A DNA stretch of 63,225 nt, from the NCBI GenBank assembly GCA_004293045.1, contig RDXY01000009.1, positions 1 through 63,225 on the forward strand, in the 5' to 3' direction. This DNA is from Flavobacteriia bacterium. Its GTDB lineage: Bacteria; Bacteroidota; Bacteroidia; Flavobacteriales; Flavobacteriaceae. This document shows, piece by piece, positions 26,788 to 34,824 of this stretch. The notes below the pieces were generated by a model. It was not told where the DNA came from. It saw only the letters and a list, made by a program, of their open reading frames with translations, and did not search any database. The translations under genes were made by a program, and so were the position numbers. Numbering within the stretch: the stretch's first letter is position 1; every line of letters begins with the position of its first letter.

Positions 26788-27393
26788 ATGTTTGCAGAAT
26801 TTGCTTTTCCCATTTTTGAACAATCTATAATTGACTATCATGTAATTAATGATGTATATCAACCGGTATTAAATCCGTACGAAAAAGGTTCAGTTGAACA
26901 TTTATTGTATGCAAAAAACTGGGTAGATACCGTGCAATGGCATTATGAAGATATTGTGCGTGACCCAAATATTGATCCTATTGCGGCATTAGATTTAAAA
27001 CGAAAAATTGATGCTTCTAACCAAGTCAGAACCGATATGGTAGAATATATTGACGGTTATTTTTTACAAAAATATGCACACGTTCAAGTGAAACCAAAGG
27101 CAAGAATTAACACTGAAAGTCCAGCATGGGCCATTGATAGATTATCTATTTTAGCCTTGAAGATTTACCACATGAATGAAGAAGCTACACGCGAAGAAGC
27201 CACGGCTGAACACCGAGCAAAATGTCAAGAAAAATTAAATGTATTGTTAGACCAAAAAAACGATATGTTTATTTCCATTAGTCAATTAGTGGAAGATATC
27301 GAAAATGGCGACAAATTCATGAAAGTGTATAAACAAATGAAAATGTACAACGACGAAGATTTGAATCCAGTTTTGTATCAAAATAAAAAATAA
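26788..27393 (+). CDS. DUF4254 domain protein
   Basis: A 201-residue soluble, mostly helical protein of the DUF4254 family. Visible features are the N-terminal YHVINDVYQPVLNPYEKG, LLYAKNWVDTVQWHYEDIVRDP, DLKRKIDASNQVRTDMVEYID, and SPAWAIDRLSILALKIYHM, a combination I associate with that family. There is no signal peptide. Its stop codon directly abuts the ATG of the GT9 gene, so the two are probably translated together, which suggests a role in lipopolysaccharide core synthesis. Function is not established. Confidence 0.8.
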   Translation: MFAEFAFPIFEQSIIDYHVINDVYQPVLNPYEKGSVEHLLYAKNWVDTVQWHYEDIVRDPNIDPIAALDLKRKIDASNQVRTDMVEYIDGYFLQKYAHVQVKPKARINTESPAWAIDRLSILALKIYHMNEEATREEATAEHRAKCQEKLNVLLDQKNDMFISISQLVEDIENGDKFMKVYKQMKMYNDEDLNPVLYQNKK

Positions 27394-28425
27394 ATGTCTT
27401 TACACATTTTAGTTATTCGGCTTTCAGCTATGGGCGATGTTGCTATGACAGTTCCTGTACTGAGAGCCTTTTCTTTGCAATATCCCAACGTAAAAATTAC
27501 AGTAGTTTCTCGTCCGTTTTTCAAACCTTTTTTTGATGATATTGAAAACATAACTTTTTTCCCAATTGATTTAAAAGAAAGACATAAAGGTTTTTTAGGA
27601 CTTTTGCGTTTGTTTTCTGATTTACGAAAACTCAATATTGAAGCCGTTGCTGATTTACATAATGTGTTACGATCAAAAATTATAAGAACACTTTTTGCTT
27701 TGAATGGCAAAAAAGTAGCCGCTACAGATAAAGGCAGACAAGATAAAAAAGCACTTACAAAGTTAACTATCAAAACCATTTCTCCAACAAAAACAATGTT
27801 TGACAGGCATTGCGAAACGTTCGAAAAATTAGGATTTCAAATAAATTTAAACAACCCTACATTTCTAGAAAAAGCTATTTTATCTGACGAAATAATAAAT
27901 ATTACGGGTAAAAAAGAAGCAAATTGGATTGGAATCGCGCCATTTGCACAATACGAAAGTAAAGTCTATCCAATGGATTTGATGCAACAAGTAATAGATG
28001 AATTAGCCAAAAATGCTTCAAATAAAATTTTATTATTTGGTGGCGGAGCAGAAGAAATTAAGCAACTAAATCAGTTAAAAAATAACCATGAAAATGTAAT
28101 TGTTTTAGCTGGAAAACCCAATTTGAAAGCAGAATTAGCTATTATTTCTAATTTAAACATCATGCTTTCTATGGATTCTGGAAACGCACATATAGCGGCT
28201 ATGTTAGGCGTAAAAGTAATTACACTTTGGGGTGCCACGCATCCTTTTGCAGGATTTCAACCCTTCCACCAACCCGATGATTTTTGTCTGATTTCAGATA
28301 GAAAACAATATCCATTTTTACCTACTTCGGTGTACGGTAATAAAAAAGTAGCAGGCTATGAAAATGCTATGCGTACGATTTTGCCGTCTCAGATTATTGA
28401 AAAAATAAATTCCAATCTTATTTAA
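27394..28425 (+). CDS. Family 9 glycosyltransferase (heptosyltransferase-like)
   Basis: A 343-residue GT-B enzyme of the ADP-heptose:LPS heptosyltransferase family. The N-terminus has VIRLSAMGDVAMTVPVLRAF. The C-terminal half has GIAPFAQYESKVYPMDLMQQV, FGGGAEEIKQL and MLSMDSGNAHIAAMLGVKVITLWGATHP cut into the usual donor-site motifs. It probably acts on lipid A-core at the cytoplasmic face. Its last codons form part of an inverted repeat (28407-28440) with the following gap. Confidence 0.88.
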   Translation: MSLHILVIRLSAMGDVAMTVPVLRAFSLQYPNVKITVVSRPFFKPFFDDIENITFFPIDLKERHKGFLGLLRLFSDLRKLNIEAVADLHNVLRSKIIRTLFALNGKKVAATDKGRQDKKALTKLTIKTISPTKTMFDRHCETFEKLGFQINLNNPTFLEKAILSDEIINITGKKEANWIGIAPFAQYESKVYPMDLMQQVIDELAKNASNKILLFGGGAEEIKQLNQLKNNHENVIVLAGKPNLKAELAIISNLNIMLSMDSGNAHIAAMLGVKVITLWGATHPFAGFQPFHQPDDFCLISDRKQYPFLPTSVYGNKKVAGYENAMRTILPSQIIEKINSNLI

Positions 28426-28445
28426 GTAAAATTGGAATTTGGAAT
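28407..28445. repeat. Inverted repeat plus TTGGAAT pair at the GT9 3' end
   Basis: AAATTCCAAT (28407-28416, inside the GT9 coding end) and ATTGGAATTT (28431-28440) are perfect inverted copies around a 14-base core. TTGGAAT is tandemly repeated at 28432-28445 and followed by further AGATTTTAAGATT words. It has the same arm-core-arm design as the other arrays and may also terminate GT9 transcription. Confidence 0.65.
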
Positions 28446-28466
28446 TTTTTATTTGAGATTTTAAGA

Positions 28467-29519
28467 TTAAATATCATCAAAATCAATTTTAATTTCAGAG
28501 GATGTTGGTACGGCTTGACACGCTAAAACCAATCCTTCAGCTACTTCGTTATCAGTTAAAATTTGGTTTTTCTTCATAGTAGCGCTTCCTTCTGTCACAC
28601 GACAAATACAACTACTGCAAATTCCGCCTTGGCAAGAATAAGGCACATCTAAACCTTGTTTTAAAGCCGCTTCTAAAATGGTTTGTTGCTGACTCATTTC
28701 AAACGAAACTTCATCAGCATCTACAGTAATTGAAATAGCCGTATGGCCTTCATTTCCAGTTGCAACTTTGTTTTCTGAGGCAGTTGAAGTGCCAAACAAT
28801 TCAAATTTAATATCTTTTTCAGCTACATTGTTTTCTTTTAAAGTCGCCGTAACTACTTGTATCATTGCTTCTAGTCCACACAAGTAAAACTTAGAAAAGG
28901 TTTTATCGGAATGTTTGGTTTTTAAAACAGCATTTACAATATCTTTGTCAATTCTTCCAGATAGTTCGCCAGCAATATTGGCTTGACTATACACAAAATG
29001 CACAAAAAAGCGACCTAAATTTTTTAATTGAAGCGCCTTTAATTCCTCGTGAAATATTGTTTCCGATTCGTCTTTATTGCCGTAAATTAAAACAAAAGTG
29101 CTATTTAGTTCTTCTTCTAACACACTTTTTGCAATCGATAAAACAGGTGTAATTCCGCTACCAGCTGCAAAAGCGGCATAGCTTTTTTGGTGTTCTTGTT
29201 TGGCTTCAAACGTAAATTTTCCTTCAGGAATACTTACTTCTAATAAATCGCCAACAGTTAATTTTGTATTGGCAAATTTCGAAAAAGTCCCGTTTTTTAC
29301 TTCTTTTATTGCAATTCGCATTTCATTGCTTTTTGGTGAAGAACAAATAGAATACGCTCTACGAAGTTCTTTTCCGTCTAAAGTTAGTTTTAAGGTTACA
29401 TATTGCCCAGCTATAAATTGGTAAGCCGATTTTAGTTCTTGAGGAATATTAAAAACGATTGAAACTGCATTTTTTGTTTCTCGTTTGATTTCTTTTATTG
29501 CTAATTTATAAAAATCCAT
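28467..29519 (-). CDS. Ferredoxin-NADP reductase/2Fe-2S fusion, PaaE-like
   Basis: A 350-residue electron-transfer flavoprotein. Domains in order are an FAD-binding barrel (RAYSICSSP), an NAD(P)-binding domain (AAFAAGSGITPVLSIAK) and a plant-type 2Fe-2S ferredoxin domain with the four-cysteine pattern CQGGICSSCICR and a distal CQAV. This is the order in PaaE and related reductases that feed electrons to monooxygenases. No partner oxygenase is nearby, so the acceptor is unknown. The thioesterase gene lies 8 bases upstream on the same strand, so both may share a transcript. Confidence 0.88.
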   Translation of the reverse strand: MDFYKLAIKEIKRETKNAVSIVFNIPQELKSAYQFIAGQYVTLKLTLDGKELRRAYSICSSPKSNEMRIAIKEVKNGTFSKFANTKLTVGDLLEVSIPEGKFTFEAKQEHQKSYAAFAAGSGITPVLSIAKSVLEEELNSTFVLIYGNKDESETIFHEELKALQLKNLGRFFVHFVYSQANIAGELSGRIDKDIVNAVLKTKHSDKTFSKFYLCGLEAMIQVVTATLKENNVAEKDIKFELFGTSTASENKVATGNEGHTAISITVDADEVSFEMSQQQTILEAALKQGLDVPYSCQGGICSSCICRVTEGSATMKKNQILTDNEVAEGLVLACQAVPTSSEIKIDFDDI

Positions 29520-29527
29520 ATTGTAAA

Positions 29528-30040
29528 TTATTTTGTAAACAACGCTCTTAACTCTGTTGCGTCGCTAGGTTTCATTTTTCCTGCCAATACCAAGCTTAAC
29601 TGTTTTCTTCTTAGCGCGGCGTCGTATCGTTGTATTTCTAATTCGGTTTGTGGTTCAATTTGTGGCACAGGAACAGGACTTCCAGTTTCGTCAACGGCTA
29701 CAAACGTATAAATGGCTTCGTTGGCTTTGTTTTTAATACCTGATTCTCTGTCTTCAATCCAAACATCAATAAAAATTTCCATAGAAGTATTGAAGGTTCT
29801 CGATACTTTAGATTCTACTGTAACCACGCTTCCTAAAGGAATGGCTCTATTAAACGCCACGTGATTTACCGAAGCCGTAACGCAAATTCTTCTCGAATGA
29901 CGACGCGCAGTAATACTTGCGGCTCTATCCATACGGGCTAATAATTCGCCACCAAATAAATTGTTTAAAGGATTGGTTTCGCCAGGTAACACTAAATCGG
30001 TTAGTGTAGTTACGGAATCTGAAGGATATTTATTTTGCAT
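29528..30040 (-). CDS. Acyl-CoA thioesterase, hotdog fold
   Basis: A 170-residue hotdog protein of the YciA/BACH-type acyl-CoA hydrolases. It carries LPGETNPLNNLFGGELLARMD, with the Asn/Asp pair of the active site, ASVNHVAFNRAIPLGSVVTVE and IDVWIEDRESG. It likely hydrolyses medium- or long-chain acyl-CoA. Length is normal. It is 8 bases from the PaaE-like reductase. Confidence 0.88.
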   Translation of the reverse strand: MQNKYPSDSVTTLTDLVLPGETNPLNNLFGGELLARMDRAASITARRHSRRICVTASVNHVAFNRAIPLGSVVTVESKVSRTFNTSMEIFIDVWIEDRESGIKNKANEAIYTFVAVDETGSPVPVPQIEPQTELEIQRYDAALRRKQLSLVLAGKMKPSDATELRALFTK

Positions 30041-30105
30041 TATTTTTTTTACAAAGATACTAACTCTGATTTAAAAAAAGGATATAAAAAAATCCCAAAT
30101 AGGGA

Positions 30106-31074
30106 TTAGTCTATAAGCAACCAAGCTTCTACGCTATCTTTTGCTTTTATTTCAGTTTTTAAATTCTGTGCCTCATTTAAATTAGAAAAACTTCCAAAAG
30201 CAACAGGAATTAAACCGTATTTGTTTTCAGTTAACAAATGCGCTTCAAAACCTTTTGATATTAAATCATTCATGGCTTTAATCGCGTTTTGTTTGCTTCT
30301 ATATGCACCAGCCACTACGTGGTATTTTTCAGTATGCGTTTTTTCTAAAGTTAAATCAACAGCGTTTATTGGATTTGGAATTACAAAAGTAGCCTCTTGC
30401 AGTTTTTGATTTATTTTCTCTTGTACTGTTTTTTCTACGATACTTGTTTGTTGTTCAATTGTGTAGTCAAAATACATTTTGTAACCATACGTGCCTGCGG
30501 AGGCGAAAATAGCCACAGCTGCAGCGTATTTCATCCAGTTTTTGGTACGGTTTTTTCCGTTTAATGGAATAACAGGCGTTTCATCTTCAACGGTGTTATC
30601 AATTGAAACGGGTGCTTCAACAATAGGTTCTACTTCTGAAGTAATTTGATTTGCTCGTGCAATTTCTGGCGAATTAAAACCAGCTAAACCAAAAGAATCT
30701 GTCAAATAATTAATAGCCGTATTGGGTTTGAAAACAAAATTATGTTCGGAATTTGAAAAAATTTCTCCAATATTTTCTAACACTAAGTTTTCTTTATTTT
30801 CTAGTTTTTCCAGCCAAAAAACTACTTGCGTTTGAATTTTATTTAAGGCGTTTTCGTAACTAATTTTTTCTTGTAATGCGATATGATTGGCCAATAAACC
30901 ATCATTATTTTTTATATGAGAATTAAAAGAAATTACTTTTTTCGGCGGTATAAATGAATTTTGCCCCACAAGAACTTGTGCAGATTGCCATTCGCATAAA
31001 AACGCTCCAAAACCAGGAACGCTCACGCATTGGAATCTGTACAGCAATTCTGAAATGTATTTTTCTATTTTCAT
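30106..31074 (-). CDS. HU-CCDC81 and SPOR domain protein
   Basis: A 322-residue protein with N-terminal CCDC81-type HU domains (KYISELLYRFQCVSVPGFGAF and the LLANHIALQEKISYENAL segment), one transmembrane helix at about 180-200 (WMKYAAAVAIFASAGTYGY), and a C-terminal SPOR domain from about 250 (YHVVAGAYRSKQNAIKAMND). SPOR domains bind denuded peptidoglycan at division sites, so this links a cytoplasmic DNA-binding-like domain to the septum. The gene has a leader of about 95 bases with a 16-base duplication. Confidence 0.85.
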   Translation of the reverse strand: MKIEKYISELLYRFQCVSVPGFGAFLCEWQSAQVLVGQNSFIPPKKVISFNSHIKNNDGLLANHIALQEKISYENALNKIQTQVVFWLEKLENKENLVLENIGEIFSNSEHNFVFKPNTAINYLTDSFGLAGFNSPEIARANQITSEVEPIVEAPVSIDNTVEDETPVIPLNGKNRTKNWMKYAAAVAIFASAGTYGYKMYFDYTIEQQTSIVEKTVQEKINQKLQEATFVIPNPINAVDLTLEKTHTEKYHVVAGAYRSKQNAIKAMNDLISKGFEAHLLTENKYGLIPVAFGSFSNLNEAQNLKTEIKAKDSVEAWLLID

Positions 31075-31179
31075 ATATGCAAATGTTATTTATCAGCGGT
31101 CATATATGGTATCGCCTTTTTATTTTTAGGTGTTTGCAAGCGCAAACTCCTTATTTATTGCGATTTCATATATGCAAAT
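31069..31179. repeat. 16-base direct repeat in the SPOR gene leader
   Basis: TTTCATATATGCAAAT occurs at 31069-31084, where it contains the start codon region, and at 31164-31179. CATATATG is present a third time at 31101-31108. Between the copies GTTTGC (31132-31137) and GCAAAC (31142-31147) form a small hairpin. Confidence 0.8.
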
Positions 31180-31182
31180 TTA
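31175..31182 (-). promoter_or_regulatory. -7 box for the SPOR gene (minus strand)
   Basis: The minus strand reads TAAATTTG, a match to TAnnTTTG, about 100 bases before the start codon. The box overlaps the upstream copy of the 16-base duplication; the downstream copy has lost the match. Confidence 0.45.
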
Positions 31183-31287
31183 AGTATTCAGGCCCAATAA
31201 CAAAATTTTATTAACAATTTTTATTAACAATTTAGAAATTAATTTTCTTCGTTTTATGGATTGTTATAAAATTACTAAAAAAATAAA

Positions 31288-31295
31288 TATCTTTG
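31288..31295 (+). promoter_or_regulatory. dprA -7 promoter box (TATCTTTG)
   Basis: A match to TAnnTTTG located 19 bases before the dprA ATG at 31314. Confidence 0.55.
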
Positions 31296-31313
31296 TAAGA
31301 TATAGTATACGCC

Positions 31314-32420
31314 ATGTTACATAACGAATTATTTTACACGCTCGCACTCTTAAAAGTGGAAGGAATTGGTGACGTTGTTGCCAAAAAACTAATAAAGCAC
31401 TGTGGTTCTGCCTCAGCTGTTTTTCAATCTTCAAAAAAATCATTGGTTGCCATTGATGGTATTGGTGAATTTCTTTACAAAAATTTACAAGAAAAAGCTG
31501 TTTTTCAATTGGCCGAAAAAGAACTTCGTTTTATTGAAGAGGAACATATTTCCTATTCTTATTTTGAAGACGCTATTTATCCTGAACGGCTGAAACATTG
31601 TATAGACGGCCCCACTATTTTATTTCAATCGGGAACAATTGATTTGCATCATAAAAAGGTAATTAACATTGTTGGAACTAGACAAATCACACCCTATGGT
31701 ATAGAATTCACAAAAAAACTAATATCAGATTTAGCACCTTTAAATCCTGTTGTTATTAGCGGTTTTGCCTATGGTGTAGATATTGTGGCGCATCAAGCGG
31801 CTATGCATAATAATTTACAAACGATTGGTGTTTTAGCACATGGTTTAAATCAAATATACCCAAAGACACATAAAAAATATGTTGCTCAAATGGAACAAAA
31901 TGGCGGTTTTATGACCGAATTTTGGAGTACCAGTAATCCAGAAAGAGAAAATTTTATTAAAAGAAACAGAATTGTTGCGGGCTTGTGTGAAGCCACTATT
32001 GTAATAGAAAGCCCAGAAAAAGGGGGCTCATTAATTACCGCAAATATAGCAAATGATTATAATCGAGATGTATTTGCTGTTCCTGGTCGAATTTCAGATA
32101 AATTTAGTCAAGGTTGTAATAATTTGATTAAAACCCAGCGGGCGCATTTACTAAACAGTGCGGCGGATTTAATTTATATTTTGAATTGGGATATTGATTC
32201 TAAAATAGAAAGCCATCCTATTCAAAAAAAACTATTTGTTACTTTAACGGAAGACGAGCAAAAAATTTATGACTATTTAGTAAATAAAGAAAAAGAATTA
32301 ATGGATATAATAGCATTAGATTGCGATTTCCCTATTTTTAAAATGTCTTCTTTATTATTAAATATGGAGTTAAAAGGCGTTGTAAGACCTTTGCCAGGAA
32401 AGTTGTTTGAAGCGGTGTAG
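31314..32420 (+). CDS. dprA: DNA-processing protein DprA
   Basis: Loads RecA on incoming single-stranded DNA in natural transformation. The 368-residue protein has an N-terminal helix-hairpin-helix region (LLKVEGIGDVVAKKLIKHCG), the Rossmann-like DprA core with NIVGTRQITPYG, VISGFAYGVDIVAHQAAM, LAHGLNQIYPKTHKK, ERENFIKRNRIVAGL and VIESPEKGGSLITANIA, and a winged-helix-like C-terminal end. It is convergent with trpS; the gap holds a 13-bp inverted repeat. Confidence 0.95.
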   Translation: MLHNELFYTLALLKVEGIGDVVAKKLIKHCGSASAVFQSSKKSLVAIDGIGEFLYKNLQEKAVFQLAEKELRFIEEEHISYSYFEDAIYPERLKHCIDGPTILFQSGTIDLHHKKVINIVGTRQITPYGIEFTKKLISDLAPLNPVVISGFAYGVDIVAHQAAMHNNLQTIGVLAHGLNQIYPKTHKKYVAQMEQNGGFMTEFWSTSNPERENFIKRNRIVAGLCEATIVIESPEKGGSLITANIANDYNRDVFAVPGRISDKFSQGCNNLIKTQRAHLLNSAADLIYILNWDIDSKIESHPIQKKLFVTLTEDEQKIYDYLVNKEKELMDIIALDCDFPIFKMSSLLLNMELKGVVRPLPGKLFEAV

Positions 32421-32427
32421 GTTAAAA

Positions 32428-32472
32428 CACAAATTTCACAAATTAGTTTTGTTCTTATCTGTGAAATTTGTG
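32428..32472. repeat. Arm-core-arm repeat between dprA and trpS
   Basis: CACAAATTTCACA (32428-32440) and TGTGAAATTTGTG (32460-32472) are perfect 13-bp inverted copies. Each arm is a 9-base word repeated (CACAAATTT, GTGAAATTT). The 19-base core is unrelated. It could also act as a transcription barrier between the convergent genes. Confidence 0.8.
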
Positions 32473-32480
32473 AAAATATG

Positions 32481-33452
32481 TTACATAAACCCTAATTTTC
32501 CTCGTACTCTTTTTAAAACGCCATCTGCTACTTTACCTGCTTTTGCAGCGCCTTCAAAAAGTAATTTATCTACTTCTTCAAGATGATTCATGTAGTACTT
32601 ATATTTTTCTCTTTCGGGATTAAATTTTTCTGTAATTAAATCAAAAAGCGCTTGTTTGGCGTGTCCAAAACCATAATTTCCAGCTAAATAGTTTGCTTTT
32701 AATTGGGCGATTTGTTCTTCTGTACCTAATAATTTATATAAGCCAAATACGTTACAAGTATCTGGATTTTTAGGTTCTTCTAACGGCGTGCTATCTGTTT
32801 CAATCCCTTTTATTTGTTTTAATAAAGCCTTGTCATCCAGAAAAATATTGATAAAATTATTTCGAGATTTACTCATTTTATGTCCATCTGTTCCTGGAAT
32901 TAGCATAGTTTCTTCGCTTGTTTTTCCTTCTGGTAACACAAATGTTTCTCCCATTTGATGGTTAAATCGAGAAGCTACATCTCTTGTAATTTCTAAATGT
33001 TGCATTTGATCTTTTCCAACAGGCACAATTTCGGCATCGTATAATAAAATATCGGCAGCCATTAGCATTGGATAAGTAAACAATCCTGCATTTACATCTT
33101 CTAAACGGTCGGCTTTGTCTTTAAACGAATGGGCTAATGTTAAGCGTTGAAAAGGAAAAAAACAACTTAAATACCAAGATAATTCTGCGGTTTGTGGCAC
33201 ATCAGATTGTCTATAAAATAGTACTTTATTGGTATCTAATCCACACGCTAACCAAGCGGCAGCGGTGCTATAGGTATTTTGTTTTAGTTCGGTTCCGTTT
33301 TTTATTTGCGTAATGGAATGCAAATCGGCAATAAATAAAAACGATTCATTCGCAGGATTATTTGCCATTTGTATGGCTGGCATAATCGCACCTAATAAAT
33401 TTCCTAAATGTGGCGTTCCTGTGCTTTGAACACCTGTTAATATTTTTGCCAT
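32481..33452 (-). CDS. trpS: Tryptophanyl-tRNA synthetase
   Basis: Charges tRNA-Trp. This class I synthetase of 323 residues has the HIGH-type motif GTPHLGNLLGA near residue 12, PMLMAADILLYDAEIVPVGK, DQMQHLEITRDVA, and the KMSKS loop in GHKMSKSRNNF. Length is typical of bacterial TrpRS. A minus-strand -7 box lies 18 bases upstream of the start. Confidence 0.96.
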   Translation of the reverse strand: MAKILTGVQSTGTPHLGNLLGAIMPAIQMANNPANESFLFIADLHSITQIKNGTELKQNTYSTAAAWLACGLDTNKVLFYRQSDVPQTAELSWYLSCFFPFQRLTLAHSFKDKADRLEDVNAGLFTYPMLMAADILLYDAEIVPVGKDQMQHLEITRDVASRFNHQMGETFVLPEGKTSEETMLIPGTDGHKMSKSRNNFINIFLDDKALLKQIKGIETDSTPLEEPKNPDTCNVFGLYKLLGTEEQIAQLKANYLAGNYGFGHAKQALFDLITEKFNPEREKYKYYMNHLEEVDKLLFEGAAKAGKVADGVLKRVRGKLGFM

Positions 33453-33469
33453 ATTGATTCTTGTTTTTG

Positions 33470-33477
33470 CAAATGTA
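33470..33477 (-). promoter_or_regulatory. trpS -7 promoter box
   Basis: The minus strand reads TACATTTG, a match to TAnnTTTG, 18 bases before the start codon. The same octamer stands before serS (62250-62257). Confidence 0.5.
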
Positions 33478-33543
33478 AGTTTTTAAGTAAAAAGAGCCAA
33501 GTAAAATGGTACATCTAAAATGAATAAGTTTTTTAAAATTGTT

Positions 33544-33551
33544 TACTTTTG
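33544..33551 (+). promoter_or_regulatory. plsC -7 promoter box (TACTTTTG)
   Basis: A match to TAnnTTTG, 22 bases before the ATG at 33574. Confidence 0.5.
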
Positions 33552-33573
33552 AAAACCGAATACAATTTGAGAA

Positions 33574-34305
33574 ATGAAATTAGTTAAATATCCGTTTTGG
33601 TTGCTATACCGTATTTGGTTTTACCTTTTGGTATTGCTGCCCATCATAATGTTATTCCCGCTTATTCTAATTACCATTTTAAGCGAAAAAACATATCCAT
33701 TATTTTTTAAAATTGCACGACTTTGGGCTCGATTTATTTTAATCGGAATGGGTTTTAGATATTCTATTAAAGGCACTGAAAATTTTGAATTAGGTAAAAG
33801 TTATATGTTGGTAGCTAACCATACTTCTATGACCGATATTATGCTAATGCTTTTAGCTGTAAAAAACCATCCGTTTGTATTTGTAGGAAAAAAAGAATTG
33901 GTTAAAATCCCCATTTTTGGATTTATATATAAGCGGGTTTGTATTTTGGTTGATCGAGAAAATAGTAAAAGTCGATTCGCTGTTTTTGAACGGGCACAAA
34001 ACAGAATTCAACAAGGTTTGAGTATTTGTATTTTTCCCGAAGGCGGCGTGCCTGATGAAAGTGTGCTTTTAGATGAATTTAAAGACGGTGCTTTTCGAAT
34101 TGCGATTGAACACCAACTTACAATTATTCCGATAACTTTTTATGATAACAAAAAACGATTTTCTTACACTTTTTTTAGTGGTTCACCAGGAAAAATGAGG
34201 GCTAAAATTCATACGCCAATAGAAACATTTGGAAAAACGATGGATGATAAATTTCTTTTGAAACAACAAGTTAGAACTATTCTCTTATCAGAACTTCAAA
34301 AATAA
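33574..34305 (+). CDS. plsC: 1-acyl-sn-glycerol-3-phosphate acyltransferase
   Basis: Acylates lysophosphatidic acid to phosphatidic acid at the inner membrane. The 243-residue protein has an N-terminal hydrophobic helix (residues about 8-33), the catalytic HX4D motif in VANHTSMTDIMLM, FVGKKELVKIPIFG, and the glycerophosphate-binding FPEGGVPDE. It ends at a bidirectional terminator shared with the following minus-strand gene. Confidence 0.9.
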   Translation: MKLVKYPFWLLYRIWFYLLVLLPIIMLFPLILITILSEKTYPLFFKIARLWARFILIGMGFRYSIKGTENFELGKSYMLVANHTSMTDIMLMLLAVKNHPFVFVGKKELVKIPIFGFIYKRVCILVDRENSKSRFAVFERAQNRIQQGLSICIFPEGGVPDESVLLDEFKDGAFRIAIEHQLTIIPITFYDNKKRFSYTFFSGSPGKMRAKIHTPIETFGKTMDDKFLLKQQVRTILLSELQK

Positions 34306-34310
34306 TGTGC

Positions 34311-34344
34311 AATAAAAAAACGCCTAACTAGGCGTTTTTTTATT
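34311..34344. terminator. Bidirectional terminator between plsC and a lipoprotein gene
   Basis: AAT, seven A and CGCCT pair with AGGCG, seven T and ATT around the loop AACT; the stem is a perfect 15 bp. Its right arm overlaps the stop codon of the minus-strand lipoprotein gene. Confidence 0.9.
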
Positions 34345-34747
34345 GTACGTCAACTGAAAATTCTTCATAAATATTTACTCCGTTGGCGTCTTTACCTTTC
34401 CAAAATTTTAAAAGATAAGTACCTGCTGTAGTAGGTTTAAATTTTAAAACTTGCGTTTGTAATTGATTTAGTAACGGCAAACATCCTTGTTCTTCTATCA
34501 CATAATTTATTACCGCAATAGTCCTAGTCGAAGCATCTTTGGTGTAATAAAAATCTTCAAAACCGTGACAACTAGAAGGTTTTGAATACGTAATGTCTAT
34601 TTCATTTACGGTATTTGCAGTAAAGGTTGTAGGTAAAACTACCGTTTCTACAGGTACTAATTCCAAATGAACTCTTGGTCCATCTGGTTCTTGTGTACAA
34701 GAAATAGATAGTACAAAAATACAGATAAGTGCTATTAATTTTTTCAT
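34340..34747 (-). CDS. Hypothetical lipoprotein
   Basis: A 135-residue protein with a lipoprotein signal (MKKLIALICIFVLSISC, cysteine at 17). The mature part has two further cysteines (KPSSCHGFEDF, EEQGCLPLL), a beta-rich pattern and the C-terminal TTAGTYLLKFWKGKDANG, resembling a single immunoglobulin-like domain. I do not recognise a family name. It lies downstream of recA on the same strand with 77 bases between them. Confidence 0.7.
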   Translation of the reverse strand: MKKLIALICIFVLSISCTQEPDGPRVHLELVPVETVVLPTTFTANTVNEIDITYSKPSSCHGFEDFYYTKDASTRTIAVINYVIEEQGCLPLLNQLQTQVLKFKPTTAGTYLLKFWKGKDANGVNIYEEFSVDVQ

Positions 34748-34824
34748 AATACAACTTTTAAAAATTTCGGAATCTTCAATTTATTTAATCCAAAAACCAT
34801 TCTAAAAAAAGATGATTTCTTCTG

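Noticed and set aside
30106..31074. Nucleoid-associated HU protein call for the SPOR gene
   Set aside because: The HU-like domains are the CCDC81 type and are followed by a membrane helix and a SPOR domain, so it is an envelope protein and not a free nucleoid protein.
30954..31214. An 86-residue plus-strand frame over the start of the SPOR gene
   Set aside because: It is antisense to a clear HU/SPOR coding region and its leader, and its composition is that of a chance frame.
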